Source: CAZNPU01 sp964575335 (lineage in GTDB: Bacteria; Planctomycetota; Phycisphaerae; Phycisphaerales; SM1A02). Taken from it: a stretch of DNA of 64,000 nt. The stretch covers positions 62,001-126,000 of the forward strand of contig CAZNPU010000003.1 of the NCBI GenBank assembly GCA_964575335.1, read 5' to 3'. Positions 34,274-43,167 of the stretch are shown here, one piece after another. The notes under the pieces were generated by a model. That model had not been told where the DNA came from, made no database searches, and saw nothing but the letters and a program-made list of their open reading frames with translations. Made by a program: the position numbers and the translations under genes. Within the stretch, counting starts at the first letter, position 1; the number at the start of each line of letters is the position of its first letter.

Positions 34274-34328
34274 GAGTGCTCTTTCGAGTCAGAAGAGTAC
34301 TCTTCTGGTGCTGAAGAGCACTCTTTTT
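34274..34328 (+). terminator. Nested-hairpin intrinsic terminator after the SDR gene
   Basis: Outer stem GAGTGCTCTT (34274-34283) with AAGAGCACTC (34314-34323) and a T5 tail (34324-34328). The loop contains the 16-bp perfect palindrome AGAAGAGTACTCTTCT (34291-34306). Position 40 bases after the SDR stop fits operon termination. The inner palindrome could also be a protein-binding site. Confidence 0.8.
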
Positions 34329-34493
34329 GTTCAAAACACACACATTCGATCTCTGCAGGCATTGTTATGTGCATGAGCAGGCGCAGCGCATCATTTGTGC
34401 TGAGAAATCGGACCAGACAGCACAATGCAATGGCAACGCGCGTTGTAAGCCGTTGACAAGGCGCAGATTGCAGCCTGCTGGTACCATGTGGTG

Positions 34494-35396
34494 ATGGTTG
34501 GAGATATTCGAATCGGCATTATCGGCGGCAGCGGGGTGGGAGATGCGCTGGTGCAGGGCGCAGGCGGCGGCAAGGTGGAGCGGCATGAGATCAATACGCC
34601 ATTTGGTCAGCCAAGCTCGCCGATCATCACGGGCTCCTATGGCGATGTGCCGATCGCATTGCTGAAGCGTCATGGCGAAGGGCATGTGTTCAATCCAAGC
34701 GCCGTGCCGGTTCGCGCCAATATCTTTGCGCTCAAATCGCTTGGCTGCACGCACATCATTGCAACCGGTGCATGCGGCTCGCTGCGTGATGAAATTCACC
34801 CCGGCGATCTTGTCATCTGCGATCAACTGATCGACCGCACCTATCGCCGCGCCAATACGTTCTATGAAGCTGCAGCGGTGCACGTGGAATTTGCAGACCC
34901 ATTTTGCCCAGTCATGCGGCAATGGCTGCTTGATGCTGCGCAATCGCTCGATGAGGTGCGCGTGCACAAGGCAGGCTGCTATGTGTGCATGGAAGGGCCA
35001 GCGTTTTCCACCAGAGCGGAGTCGCACATGCATCGCCAGTGGGGAGCTGACGTTGTTGGAATGACCGCCATGCCCGAAGCAAAGCTGGCCCACGAAGCGG
35101 AAATCGCTTATGCGCTGGTCGCCCTTGCGACAGATTACGACTGCTGGCGGCCACGCCCAACAGCAGCAGAAGAAGATGTCTCGCTGCTGGAGGAAATCCT
35201 CGGCAATCTCAATCGCGCAACTGCTGCATCGATCGAACTGATCAAAGCTGCACTGTCTGATGTATCGCTACTGACTGCTGCGCCAAGCCCGGCTCACAAT
35301 GTGCTCAAACTGGCGATCTGGTCGGACAAATCAAAGATCGACTGCGCTGAAGTTGAGCGCCTTGCCCCGTTGTGGGGACGCTACTTTGCGGAGTAG
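34494..35396 (+). CDS. mtnP: S-methyl-5'-thioadenosine phosphorylase family
   Basis: A 300-residue purine nucleoside phosphorylase of the MTAP type, splitting methylthioadenosine to adenine and methylthioribose-1-phosphate (polyamine/methionine salvage). Motifs: I-G-I-I-G-G-S-G-V at the start, K-R-H-G-E-G-H, I-A-T-G-A-C-G-S-L, M-E-G-P-A-F-S-T-R-A-E-S and A-L-A-T-D-Y-D. The ATG at 34494 is preferred over two preceding GTG codons. About 170 bases after the nested terminator, so separately transcribed. Could act on inosine/guanosine; the T-D-Y-D sequence (D where adenine enzymes keep an Asp) favours an adenine-type substrate. Confidence 0.9.
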   Translation: MVGDIRIGIIGGSGVGDALVQGAGGGKVERHEINTPFGQPSSPIITGSYGDVPIALLKRHGEGHVFNPSAVPVRANIFALKSLGCTHIIATGACGSLRDEIHPGDLVICDQLIDRTYRRANTFYEAAAVHVEFADPFCPVMRQWLLDAAQSLDEVRVHKAGCYVCMEGPAFSTRAESHMHRQWGADVVGMTAMPEAKLAHEAEIAYALVALATDYDCWRPRPTAAEEDVSLLEEILGNLNRATAASIELIKAALSDVSLLTAAPSPAHNVLKLAIWSDKSKIDCAEVERLAPLWGRYFAE

Positions 35397-35464
35397 CGGC
35401 AGGACGTGACCGGTTTTATTGCGATTGTCCGGAATCGCGCCCGCAAGCGTCATTGCTGAGGTGG

Positions 35465-38428
35465 TCAGAAATCCACAAAACCGATGGAGAGTCCAACTGT
35501 TGTGTCGTCGCGGATTCGATCGTATCGAACAAGGAAGATAAGGTCGAAATCCGGGAAGTTGCGCGTCATGCGAACGTACATCGCACGGAAATCTTCCTCG
35601 CGGAAATCATATTGCGGGTAAAGCTGCAGCCGATACTTCGGCGTTATCTGATAATCCCAGCCGATGGCGAGAAGCTCAGTGTCGTTGGCGTGAATGTAAC
35701 GATATTCAACAAACGTGCTGAATATCGGCGAGTGGCGCAGCTCTGCGCCGACTGATCCGCGGGCCAGCACGCCTGGGTCAATGGCGTAGATACCTTCGCC
35801 GACGATCGTCAGGTTGTCGCTCAGCAGCCATGCTGCTGCAGCACGAACGTGATCGCCGAACTGCGAATATTCCGGCCGATACTCAAAGAACTGCGGCGTG
35901 GGCGATTCATCGGGTTCGCCTTCGCTGTCGAACACAACCGAAGCGTCAAGCGTCAGCACATCGACCGAGCGCCAGCGGCCTGGCCCGCCTCGCTGCGTCT
36001 GCCAGACGTTTCGAACGCCCAATTGCACCGCTGCGCCGTCTGCCAGCGATTCGACTTCGGTGTCGTACACGGGCAGATCGTTCTGGCTGACGGTCGAATA
36101 GCCGTACCACAGCATCACATACGGTTCGATAATGTGCCTGAGCCGATGAAGATCGAGCAATCGGCTTTCCACGGCATTATCCACGCGCTGAAATTGCGTA
36201 TGAATGCGCAGGCCCGTTGCGCCGAAGAACCGTGCCTGGTCGGTATCCGATGAAAAGTCTTCAAACTCGTCATCGTACGCTGTAATGCGTCCAACGACGA
36301 AAGGCACGACCTTGAAGATGCCTGCCTGCATCGGCATGGAAAGCTCATGGCGGCTGTCGAAGCGGCTGACGAAATTGGTCTGATAGCCGCGTGCGCGTAG
36401 GGCGGCGGAAACCTGTTCATCGTCGGGAATGCCGAACGCCGAGCCGCGCAGACCTGTTTCTTCAGGCGAGTACCGGTGCAGCACAAGCCGCATGCGGGAA
36501 ACGCGGTTCTCGGTGGAGTACGTGAAACGATCGCCAAAAAGCGAATCGCCATAGCGGCGGTATGTCAGCTCCGGCAGCTTGTCGACAGCGTATTGCCGAC
36601 TTGCCAGGAGATAGCTGTTGGAGATGAAATCATTGAGCGAATACTTGCCCAGAATCGTCAGCGCGGCGTTTTCTTGCTGGCGTTTGAGGTACAGGCTGGT
36701 TTCATACTCGCGCCGTTCCGCAAAATCATCTTCCCGCCATGCGGTAATGAAGGTGGGATCGCTGATGAGCGAAAGCTGCGCCTGTGCGGTCCAGTACTCG
36801 CTGAGATATGACTGATGTTCCCACAGCACCACGCCGCGCAGCTCACGCTCCGGTTCAACATCAAGCCCGGCAGAGCTGCGATCGGTGCCCTGATCGTACA
36901 GGCCGTAGAGATCGAGCAGGCCGCGATGCGAACTGACGTTGTAGTCCAGATCAAGTCCAAGGCCGGCGCCTCGTTTGGTGAAGCCGTCGATATCGATGGT
37001 GGCGTCCACCCCGCGCGGCGCATCGGTTCCGGTCAGCGCGAACAGATCCCACGTTGTCAGCAGACGAAGCCCGTCGTTGTCGCGCGTGCCGATCGTTGCG
37101 CTTCGCAGCGGCACATCTTCAACGGTGCCTGAAAAGCGAGGCCAGTACACGATCGGCACACCGGCCACGCGCATTGTGTTGCCGCGACTGTCGATGTGCG
37201 TTTCCGTTTCGCTTGCGCCGGGAGCAACGGGTCGTTCGGTGATGATCGCGCGGTCAGCGCCGATGGCCAGGTGCGGCTGGTGAAATTCGCTGGTTGAGAC
37301 GGTGATGCGTTTGGCTTCCCATTGATTCTGCGACAGTTGCCGCATTTCCTCCGCACGCGCATAGACCGGAACGGGAATGTTGCGCGTCTGCACACGCAGC
37401 AGCGAATTGAGCATGATCGCCTGGTCGGTCTGGAAATCGTAATAGACATGCGGCGATCGAATGGCATATTCGTCGTTCGCGCCGGCGGCCTGCACGTTGC
37501 CTTCAAGATAAATGCCACGAATGCTCTGCGCACTGAGCTGACCCGATGACGCCAACTCGCCAAGCGGACCGGGTTCGGTAAAGATGACCGCGCGCTCAGC
37601 GTTGAGCATGAGTTCCGGTGTGCCGTCGGTGCGTGGTGCGGGCTGATATTCAACCGCAACATCGCCGGTGATGATGATGACGTTCTCCTGTTCGCCGCTG
37701 ACAATTTCAACCTGGCCGGCCGAGAACCGGACGGTCCCCTGCGGGGAAGACAGCCACGGCGTTTGACTTTCGAGCGTGGGCAACTCCACATGGCTCGGCA
37801 GCTCAAGCAGCTGATCGTCGACGTGCGCTGCCGGTGACTGAAGCAGTTGCGGCCGCGATTGCAGCGCAGGCGGTTGCGCCAGCAGGCGCTGCAGGTACGA
37901 CGCCAGTCGCGCTTCGCTGCGCTGCAGCAGGCTCGACCGCGGCGGCGTCTGTTCCTGCAGCAAACCGACATTGAGGCGAATTTGCCCGCGTGAACTGGCT
38001 GTGACCAGCAACTGCCCGCCGCTGATGCCCGATCCTGCCTGTCGGGCCGGATCGGTGACCTTATCAAAATAGATGGCGATCTGGTTGATCAGGCCTTCCT
38101 GACTGGGAAGACGGTTGATCCACGCGACGGCATGCGGCGCGGAGAATGCGTAGCTGCCGATGCTGATGGCGACGTCGCCTTCCAGCAGCAAGCGTTTGGT
38201 GTCATCCACCGTCCACGCTGTGGCGCGCAGCGCAGTGATAGCAATGTCGGTTTGCGTTGGCTCAACGGGCAACACGAAGCCGCTCAGCCGGTCGCCGGTG
38301 ATGGCGACTGACTGCTGCGCGCAGACGATCGAGGCATGCGGCCACGCCAAGCCCAGTACGCACGCGCAGCACAGCGCTGTAGCTGTAAGAGAACGCAGTC
38401 GCGATGGCTTCCTGCCAGAAAATCGCAT
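35465..38428 (-). CDS. lptD: LptD-like outer-membrane LPS assembly protein
   Basis: A 987-residue exported protein from ATG 38428 (signal peptide to ...S-I-V-C-A, then Q-Q). N-terminal part: two OstA-like beta-jellyroll regions (L-L-L-E-G-D-V-A-I-S-I-G-S-Y; I-I-I-T-G-D-V-A-V-E-Y-Q; I-Y-L-E-G-N-V). C-terminal two thirds: amphipathic strands of an LptD barrel (W-E-H-Q-S-Y-L-S-E-Y-W; L-R-H-S-P-I-F-S-T-F-V-E-Y-R-Y), ending in the aromatic F-V-D-F typical of BAM substrates. It should insert LPS into the outer leaflet. Longer than E. coli LptD (784 residues). Divergent family member; orthology is inference from domain order, supported by lpxB in the same window. Confidence 0.78.
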   Translation of the reverse strand: MRFSGRKPSRLRSLTATALCCACVLGLAWPHASIVCAQQSVAITGDRLSGFVLPVEPTQTDIAITALRATAWTVDDTKRLLLEGDVAISIGSYAFSAPHAVAWINRLPSQEGLINQIAIYFDKVTDPARQAGSGISGGQLLVTASSRGQIRLNVGLLQEQTPPRSSLLQRSEARLASYLQRLLAQPPALQSRPQLLQSPAAHVDDQLLELPSHVELPTLESQTPWLSSPQGTVRFSAGQVEIVSGEQENVIIITGDVAVEYQPAPRTDGTPELMLNAERAVIFTEPGPLGELASSGQLSAQSIRGIYLEGNVQAAGANDEYAIRSPHVYYDFQTDQAIMLNSLLRVQTRNIPVPVYARAEEMRQLSQNQWEAKRITVSTSEFHQPHLAIGADRAIITERPVAPGASETETHIDSRGNTMRVAGVPIVYWPRFSGTVEDVPLRSATIGTRDNDGLRLLTTWDLFALTGTDAPRGVDATIDIDGFTKRGAGLGLDLDYNVSSHRGLLDLYGLYDQGTDRSSAGLDVEPERELRGVVLWEHQSYLSEYWTAQAQLSLISDPTFITAWREDDFAERREYETSLYLKRQQENAALTILGKYSLNDFISNSYLLASRQYAVDKLPELTYRRYGDSLFGDRFTYSTENRVSRMRLVLHRYSPEETGLRGSAFGIPDDEQVSAALRARGYQTNFVSRFDSRHELSMPMQAGIFKVVPFVVGRITAYDDEFEDFSSDTDQARFFGATGLRIHTQFQRVDNAVESRLLDLHRLRHIIEPYVMLWYGYSTVSQNDLPVYDTEVESLADGAAVQLGVRNVWQTQRGGPGRWRSVDVLTLDASVVFDSEGEPDESPTPQFFEYRPEYSQFGDHVRAAAAWLLSDNLTIVGEGIYAIDPGVLARGSVGAELRHSPIFSTFVEYRYIHANDTELLAIGWDYQITPKYRLQLYPQYDFREEDFRAMYVRMTRNFPDFDLIFLVRYDRIRDDTTVGLSIGFVDF

Positions 38429-38877
38429 TTGTGGTGTCTTGCAATCCTGCACGGGGCGGATGATACGGTTGAGTTCGCCAGCCGGCAATGGCGGGGGCGC
38501 GCGGAGGCCGTGGAGAAAAATTTTCTCAGACCACTTGGATTAGCGCGTGCGTGGTCGTCGATTTGCGGAACGTCGATCGGAAAGCCGCCCGTTTTTGCAA
38601 CCTTGTGAATTATCGGCCACGTACATTGCCCATGCCCTGACTGATCGCCCGAGCGGGGCGCTGAGGATACAAACTTTTCACCATGACATCCCATGAGTTG
38701 AGAGGTATTGCCCGCAGCTGAACCGGGCGGACAACACGTAACAGGATACCTCGAATCGCACGCGCCGCTTCCGGATGACGCCCTCGCCGCATGCTGCAGC
38801 GATTGCTGTAACTGCGCGATTGGAGCAGCGCAACGAAGTACGCACCTGATGGTGCGATTGCCAAGGAGGGAAGAACA
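38429..38877. other. Divergent intergenic region, lptD / beta-helix protein
   Basis: About 450 bases. AAGGAGG at 38863-38869 serves the TTG start on the plus strand. Short frames on both strands lack support. Promoters presumably lie here but none is clear. Confidence 0.5.
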
Positions 38878-40785
38878 TTGTCAACGCTGTCATTTGCCCG
38901 AGCTGGTTTGAAATGTGTCGTACCGACTGTAGTTGCGGCGTTGTTTGCCTGCGCCGCTTCTGCGCAGTCGGGCGAACCTGAAGCCGCTCCGTCGCCGGTG
39001 ATTCAGGCCATGAGCCTGAGCGGTCAGGCGCCGTTTACGGTGCACGTGCATGCGCTGGACTCATCATTGGGCGCGGGGAATATCGGTACAGCGCGATATG
39101 AATGGGATTTCGGCGATCCCAACGGCCAATACAACAAGATTGAGGGCTGGAACGCGGCGCATGTTTATGATCAGCCCGGCAACTACACGATTACGTTGCG
39201 GCTGACGAATGAAACCGGCGCTCAGGCCGTCGCCACGCGGCAGGTTACCGTCAGCGCGCCCAATCGCACGACCATTTATGTTTCGCCGACCGGAAATGAT
39301 TCCAATCCGGGAACATCAGAGAGTGCGCCGATCCGCACCGCAGCAAGAGCAGCACAGCTCATCGGCAACAACACGCATATCCGATTCCGCCGCAACGCCA
39401 CGTATGATCTGTCCGGCACGATCAACTTTTCCAGACAAAACGTCGTCATCGGCGCATACGGCAGCGGCAGCCGTCCGGTCCTGCGCTGGACGTCAAGCGG
39501 AAACTATGCGTCGATCATCTCAACCGGTCCGCAGTCGCGCGACGTTGTGATTGAAGACATCAAGTTTGATTCGCCGTTTACGCCGAATAATGCCATTGTA
39601 CGAGGCGTCCGTCCCGGCGGAAGCAACATTACAGTGCGCAATTGTGATTTCGGTAACGTGAGTTACGCCATTAACTCTGAGCAGGGCGTGGACGGTCTGC
39701 TGGTGCTGAACAATACCGCAGGCGCGATCGGCGCATACCTGGTATGGGGCCAAGGCTCAAACCACGCTTACATCGGCAACGTGGTGACCAACAGCACGCA
39801 TGAACACAACATTCGCATCGGCGGCGTGCAGCGCCTTTTGGTCTACGGCAACGATCTGACGAACCACAGCAAATCCACGCTCTGGTGCATGCTGGGCCAG
39901 CACGCCTATGTTGCGAAGAACACCTTCCGGCAGGGGCGGTTCATCGCCGGTCCGAACTTCGCGGTGGGCAGCTCGTCTGAACGATTCCGGTGGCTGGTGT
40001 TTGAGAACAACCAGATCATCAACGAAGGCGTCATTCTGTACGCCGGTGCAGAGGACATAACGCTCCGCAACAACATCATTCGCAATAACGGCGGTGAAGC
40101 GTTCAGCGTGTGGGGGTACTACTCACCGATGAATCGCACGTGCAAGAACATCAGCATTCTCAACAACACGGCGATCAATAATTCGTCATCCCACGGGCGC
40201 TTTCTCAAGCTCGGGCGCGATGCGGAGAACGTGCGCCTGATCAACAACATGTATGTTGCCCCCTCGTTCAACACCAACAACGGTGGCGGCAACGTGGTGA
40301 CTGACGATTCAGATCTCAATACCTACAGCTTCCGTCATAACCTCTGGGCCAATCCATACAGCGGAAGCCGACACCACTTCATGAACGGTCAGGGTCTGAC
40401 GCCTCAGCAGTGGGCGAGCTACTCGCAAACCGAAAACGAGAACTATCGGAGCATGACCAATTCTGATCTCAACGGCGAGTACCTGCCGCAGTTCAATGCT
40501 GCGATGGGCGTCAAGATTCCCGGCGTGTTTACCGATTTCTACGGCAACCTGCGGCCGAGCACCGGTCCATGGTCCGTCGGCGCAGTTGAGCAGGAACCGG
40601 TTGATCCGGGCAATCCTGGGCCGGTCAACGTTGACATCAACGGCGACGGCGTGGTTGACGTGGACGACCTGCTTGAGGTCATCGCCGCCTGGGGGCCCTG
40701 CGAATCAGCATGCCCGGCGGACGTTGTATCCGATGGCATCGTGGATGTGGAGGATCTGCTTGTGGTTGTCGAGGGGTGGGATTGA
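38878..40785 (+). CDS. Secreted PKD / parallel beta-helix protein with dockerin-like C-terminus
   Basis: A 635-residue exported protein. TTG start justified by AAGGAGG 8 bases upstream and a signal peptide (to A-S-A-Q). Residues about 40-125 are a PKD domain (Y-E-W-D-F-G-D-P, H-V-Y-D-Q-P-G-N-Y-T-I-T-L). About 135-560 is a right-handed beta-helix of Pel/NosD type (I-Y-V-S-P-T-G-N-D-S-N-P-G-T, then many N-N-T/N-N-x turns). The end has two dockerin/EF-hand-like Ca2+ loops (D-I-N-G-D-G-V-V-D-V-D-D-L-L and D-V-V-S-D-G-I-V-D-V-E-D-L-L) separated by A-A-W-G-P-C, a Phycisphaerae hallmark. Possibly a polysaccharide lyase or surface protein; no catalytic residues assigned. Confidence 0.85.
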   Translation: MSTLSFARAGLKCVVPTVVAALFACAASAQSGEPEAAPSPVIQAMSLSGQAPFTVHVHALDSSLGAGNIGTARYEWDFGDPNGQYNKIEGWNAAHVYDQPGNYTITLRLTNETGAQAVATRQVTVSAPNRTTIYVSPTGNDSNPGTSESAPIRTAARAAQLIGNNTHIRFRRNATYDLSGTINFSRQNVVIGAYGSGSRPVLRWTSSGNYASIISTGPQSRDVVIEDIKFDSPFTPNNAIVRGVRPGGSNITVRNCDFGNVSYAINSEQGVDGLLVLNNTAGAIGAYLVWGQGSNHAYIGNVVTNSTHEHNIRIGGVQRLLVYGNDLTNHSKSTLWCMLGQHAYVAKNTFRQGRFIAGPNFAVGSSSERFRWLVFENNQIINEGVILYAGAEDITLRNNIIRNNGGEAFSVWGYYSPMNRTCKNISILNNTAINNSSSHGRFLKLGRDAENVRLINNMYVAPSFNTNNGGGNVVTDDSDLNTYSFRHNLWANPYSGSRHHFMNGQGLTPQQWASYSQTENENYRSMTNSDLNGEYLPQFNAAMGVKIPGVFTDFYGNLRPSTGPWSVGAVEQEPVDPGNPGPVNVDINGDGVVDVDDLLEVIAAWGPCESACPADVVSDGIVDVEDLLVVVEGWD

Positions 40786-40834
40786 TCGCTCCAGAACACG
40801 CATTGATTTATGAGCAACACCACAAAAAGCAATC

Positions 40835-40866
40835 GCCCCCGGCTGATCTTCGGCCGGGGGCTTTTT
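40835..40866. terminator. Bidirectional intrinsic terminator
   Basis: Stem GCCCCCGGC (40835-40843) with GCCGGGGGC (40853-40861), 9-base loop, then T5 (40862-40866). An A5 run lies upstream on the plus strand at 40824-40828, allowing use by the convergent ftsY transcript as well. Sited between the stops of two convergent genes. Confidence 0.92.
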
Positions 40867-40909
40867 CTTGATCGGTTGCTGCGCTGTGTATCTGCGGAAC
40901 GCGCACGAA

Positions 40910-41833
40910 TCATGCAGCGAACATCGCTTCGATGAACGCATCAGGATCGAACGGCTCGACATCCTCGGGCCGCTCTCCAACCCCGACCAGTTTCACCGGA
41001 ACATCCAGCGCATCGCGGATGGCAATCACAATGCCGCCTTTGGCTGTGCCGTCGAGCTTGGCGAGGAAGATGCCGGTGACATCAATTGCCTTCTTGAAGA
41101 TGTTGGCCTGCGCGATGGCGTTCTGTCCGCTGGTGGCGTCCAGAACGAGCAACACTTCATGCGGCGCGCCGGGGATCTTCTTGGCCACCACATCGCGAAT
41201 CTTGGTGAGTTCGCGCATGAGATTTTCCTGCGTATGCAGGCGGCCGGCCGTGTCGATCAGCAGCACATCGACGTTTCGGGCCAGCGCTGCATCGGCGGCG
41301 TCGAAAACGACTGAAGCGGGGTCTGCGCCGGTACGTCCTTTCACAATGTCAACGCCCAGACGCTGGCTCCAGATTTCCAGTTGCGCCACCGCACCGGCGC
41401 GAAACGTATCAGCGGCAGCAAGAAGAACAGTGCGGCCTTCATCGCGCAAGCTCTTGGCGATTTTTGCTACGCTCGTTGTCTTGCCTGCGCCGTTGATGCC
41501 CGCCACGAGAATGACCGTCGGTTTGGTTTCTGCAATGCGCAGTGAGCGGTCCACATCAGACCAGTGCAACTTGAGCTGAGATTTGAGAAAATCCAGCGCA
41601 TCTTCGCCCTTGTCGATTTTTCCCGCTTTGTACGACTCGCGCAGTTTGGTGATGATGTCGTTGGTGGTCTGAACGCCGACATCAGCCGTGAGCAGCCGCC
41701 GCTCCACCTCATCGATCAATTCATCAGTCAACTTCTGGCCGCGCAAAAGCACGCGCACATCGGTCGTCAGCACATCGCGCGTTTTGGCCAACCCTTTCTT
41801 GAGGGCGGCGATGGTGGAGCGGAACAGTCCCAT
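40910..41833 (-). CDS. ftsY: Signal recognition particle receptor FtsY
   Basis: A 307-residue SRP GTPase that docks ribosome-SRP complexes at the membrane. NG domains only: helical N domain (1-95), then G1 G-I-N-G-A-G-K-T-T, D-T-A-G-R, and T-K-L-D-G...K-G-G. The acidic A domain of E. coli FtsY is absent, as in many bacteria; the first residues (G-L-F-R-S-T-I-A-A-L-K-K-G-L) form the amphipathic lipid-binding helix. Third gene of ribH-nusB-ftsY, 88 bases after nusB. Confidence 0.95.
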   Translation of the reverse strand: MGLFRSTIAALKKGLAKTRDVLTTDVRVLLRGQKLTDELIDEVERRLLTADVGVQTTNDIITKLRESYKAGKIDKGEDALDFLKSQLKLHWSDVDRSLRIAETKPTVILVAGINGAGKTTSVAKIAKSLRDEGRTVLLAAADTFRAGAVAQLEIWSQRLGVDIVKGRTGADPASVVFDAADAALARNVDVLLIDTAGRLHTQENLMRELTKIRDVVAKKIPGAPHEVLLVLDATSGQNAIAQANIFKKAIDVTGIFLAKLDGTAKGGIVIAIRDALDVPVKLVGVGERPEDVEPFDPDAFIEAMFAA

Positions 41834-41921
41834 GTCACAAATGCAAAATCAGAATTATGAAAAGCTGAAAACAGAGGAATCGAGACAGAAGTTCGAACGA
41901 TGTATGCGAGGAAAATTGCGC

Positions 41922-42341
41922 TTATTCGCTGTTGACTTTATCTCTGAGCGATTTGTAGATCTTGTCCAGCACGCCGTTGATGAACAGCGGCGACTTCTCG
42001 GTGCTGAACTCGCGAGCCAGTTCAACCGCTTCATTGATGGCTACCTTCGGCGGTGTTTGCCCCGAAGTCATCTCATAATAGGCCAGGCGTAAAATCGTGC
42101 GGTCAATGATCGGCTGCCGATGCGTGGGCCACTCGGGCGAGAGTTCAGCCACCGCTGCGTCAGCCTGTTCACGAACACTCCATGCTTTCTGCGCAAGCGC
42201 AAAGCCGCGTTCGTGCGTCTCTTTATCGCCGGGAGAATCATTGAGCGAGGCACGAATGTCATCGAGTCGATCTGTGCCGCTGGCGTCAAACTGATACATT
42301 GCCTGTAGGGCACAGCGTCGAATGTCGCGCGGGTTGGCCAT
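41922..42341 (-). CDS. nusB: Transcription antitermination factor NusB
   Basis: A 139-residue all-helical RNA-binding protein of the rRNA antitermination complex. Start (R-D-I-R-R-C-A-L-Q-A-M-Y-Q-F-D) and the C-terminal I-N-E-A-V-E-L-A-R-E-F-S...F-I-N-G-V-L-D-K-I match the family. Begins 1 base after the ribH stop, the widespread ribH-nusB pairing. Confidence 0.94.
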   Translation of the reverse strand: MANPRDIRRCALQAMYQFDASGTDRLDDIRASLNDSPGDKETHERGFALAQKAWSVREQADAAVAELSPEWPTHRQPIIDRTILRLAYYEMTSGQTPPKVAINEAVELAREFSTEKSPLFINGVLDKIYKSLRDKVNSE

Positions 42342-42342
42342 C

Positions 42343-42861
42343 TCAGCGCTGCTCCTTCACACCTGCATCAAGCGTCTTCAAAGTTCTGGCTGTCTCAATG
42401 GCAGCCATCATTGCCTCAGCGCCCTTGTTCACGCCGCCAGCGGCAAGGGCATCCACGCTGCGAGCGCGGGCCTGTTCAAGGTTCTGGCACGTGAGCACGC
42501 CGAAGGCGATTGGAACACCGGTCTGCACCGTTATGGCGGTGAGTCCCTGGATGACTGAATGCGCGATGTATGTGTCGTGCGTGGTCTGTCCGGTGATGAC
42601 GCATCCCAGCGCCACAATCGCGTCGTGGGCCGGCTCGCCCGTTTCGGTCTTCATCAACGCTAGGGCCCGGCAGATCGCGGTGAGTTCAAACGTGCCGGCC
42701 GCTGCCACAACGGTCAGATTTTTCGTATCGCCTCCGCTGCGGACAAATGCATCCACCGCTGCATTTCGCATGGAAGTGGTGATTTCGCGGTGATAGCGGC
42801 TCACGGCAATTCCGATCCGCAGGCCGGTGGCATCGGGTTGTATCGAGGTCAGTTCGTACAT
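42343..42861 (-). CDS. ribH: 6,7-dimethyl-8-ribityllumazine synthase
   Basis: Penultimate enzyme of riboflavin synthesis, 172 residues from ATG 42861. The frame is open 21 codons further but the Cys/Phe-rich leader is not family-like. Motifs: I-G-I-A-V-S-R-Y-H, A-G-T-F-E-L, A-L-G-C-V-I-T-G-Q-T-T-H-D (catalytic His), P-I-A-F-G-V-L-T. No ribA/B/D/E genes or FMN riboswitch seen. First gene of ribH-nusB-ftsY. Confidence 0.94.
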   Translation of the reverse strand: MYELTSIQPDATGLRIGIAVSRYHREITTSMRNAAVDAFVRSGGDTKNLTVVAAAGTFELTAICRALALMKTETGEPAHDAIVALGCVITGQTTHDTYIAHSVIQGLTAITVQTGVPIAFGVLTCQNLEQARARSVDALAAGGVNKGAEAMMAAIETARTLKTLDAGVKEQR

Positions 42862-43167
42862 CAGCAGCGGGCACAAGCAATCAGCGAAAAACGAGAAACA
42901 TGCAAAACAGCGGGCAGTTGCCAAAGATCAAACGCCGGATGCACACGCCGGCGCTGTGCGCGGCGGTCACGACACCCCGCATCGAATCAGCACGCATCAC
43001 CCAAAAGGGCTTGATGTTGAGCGTGGGCGATCGGTGACCTGAGTGATTCGGCGAGCATGGTATGGATGCAGCAGGCGATGATCAATGCCGGGAACCCATG
43101 TGATGGTTGAGGCGGTCCTTTTGCCAGACGACGCCATGATTTCCACAGCAGTCGCTACGATGGGATC
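42862..43167. other. Divergent intergenic region, ribH / prenyltransferase
   Basis: About 305 bases between divergent genes. No gene or riboswitch-like fold recognised; it must hold both promoters. Confidence 0.5.
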
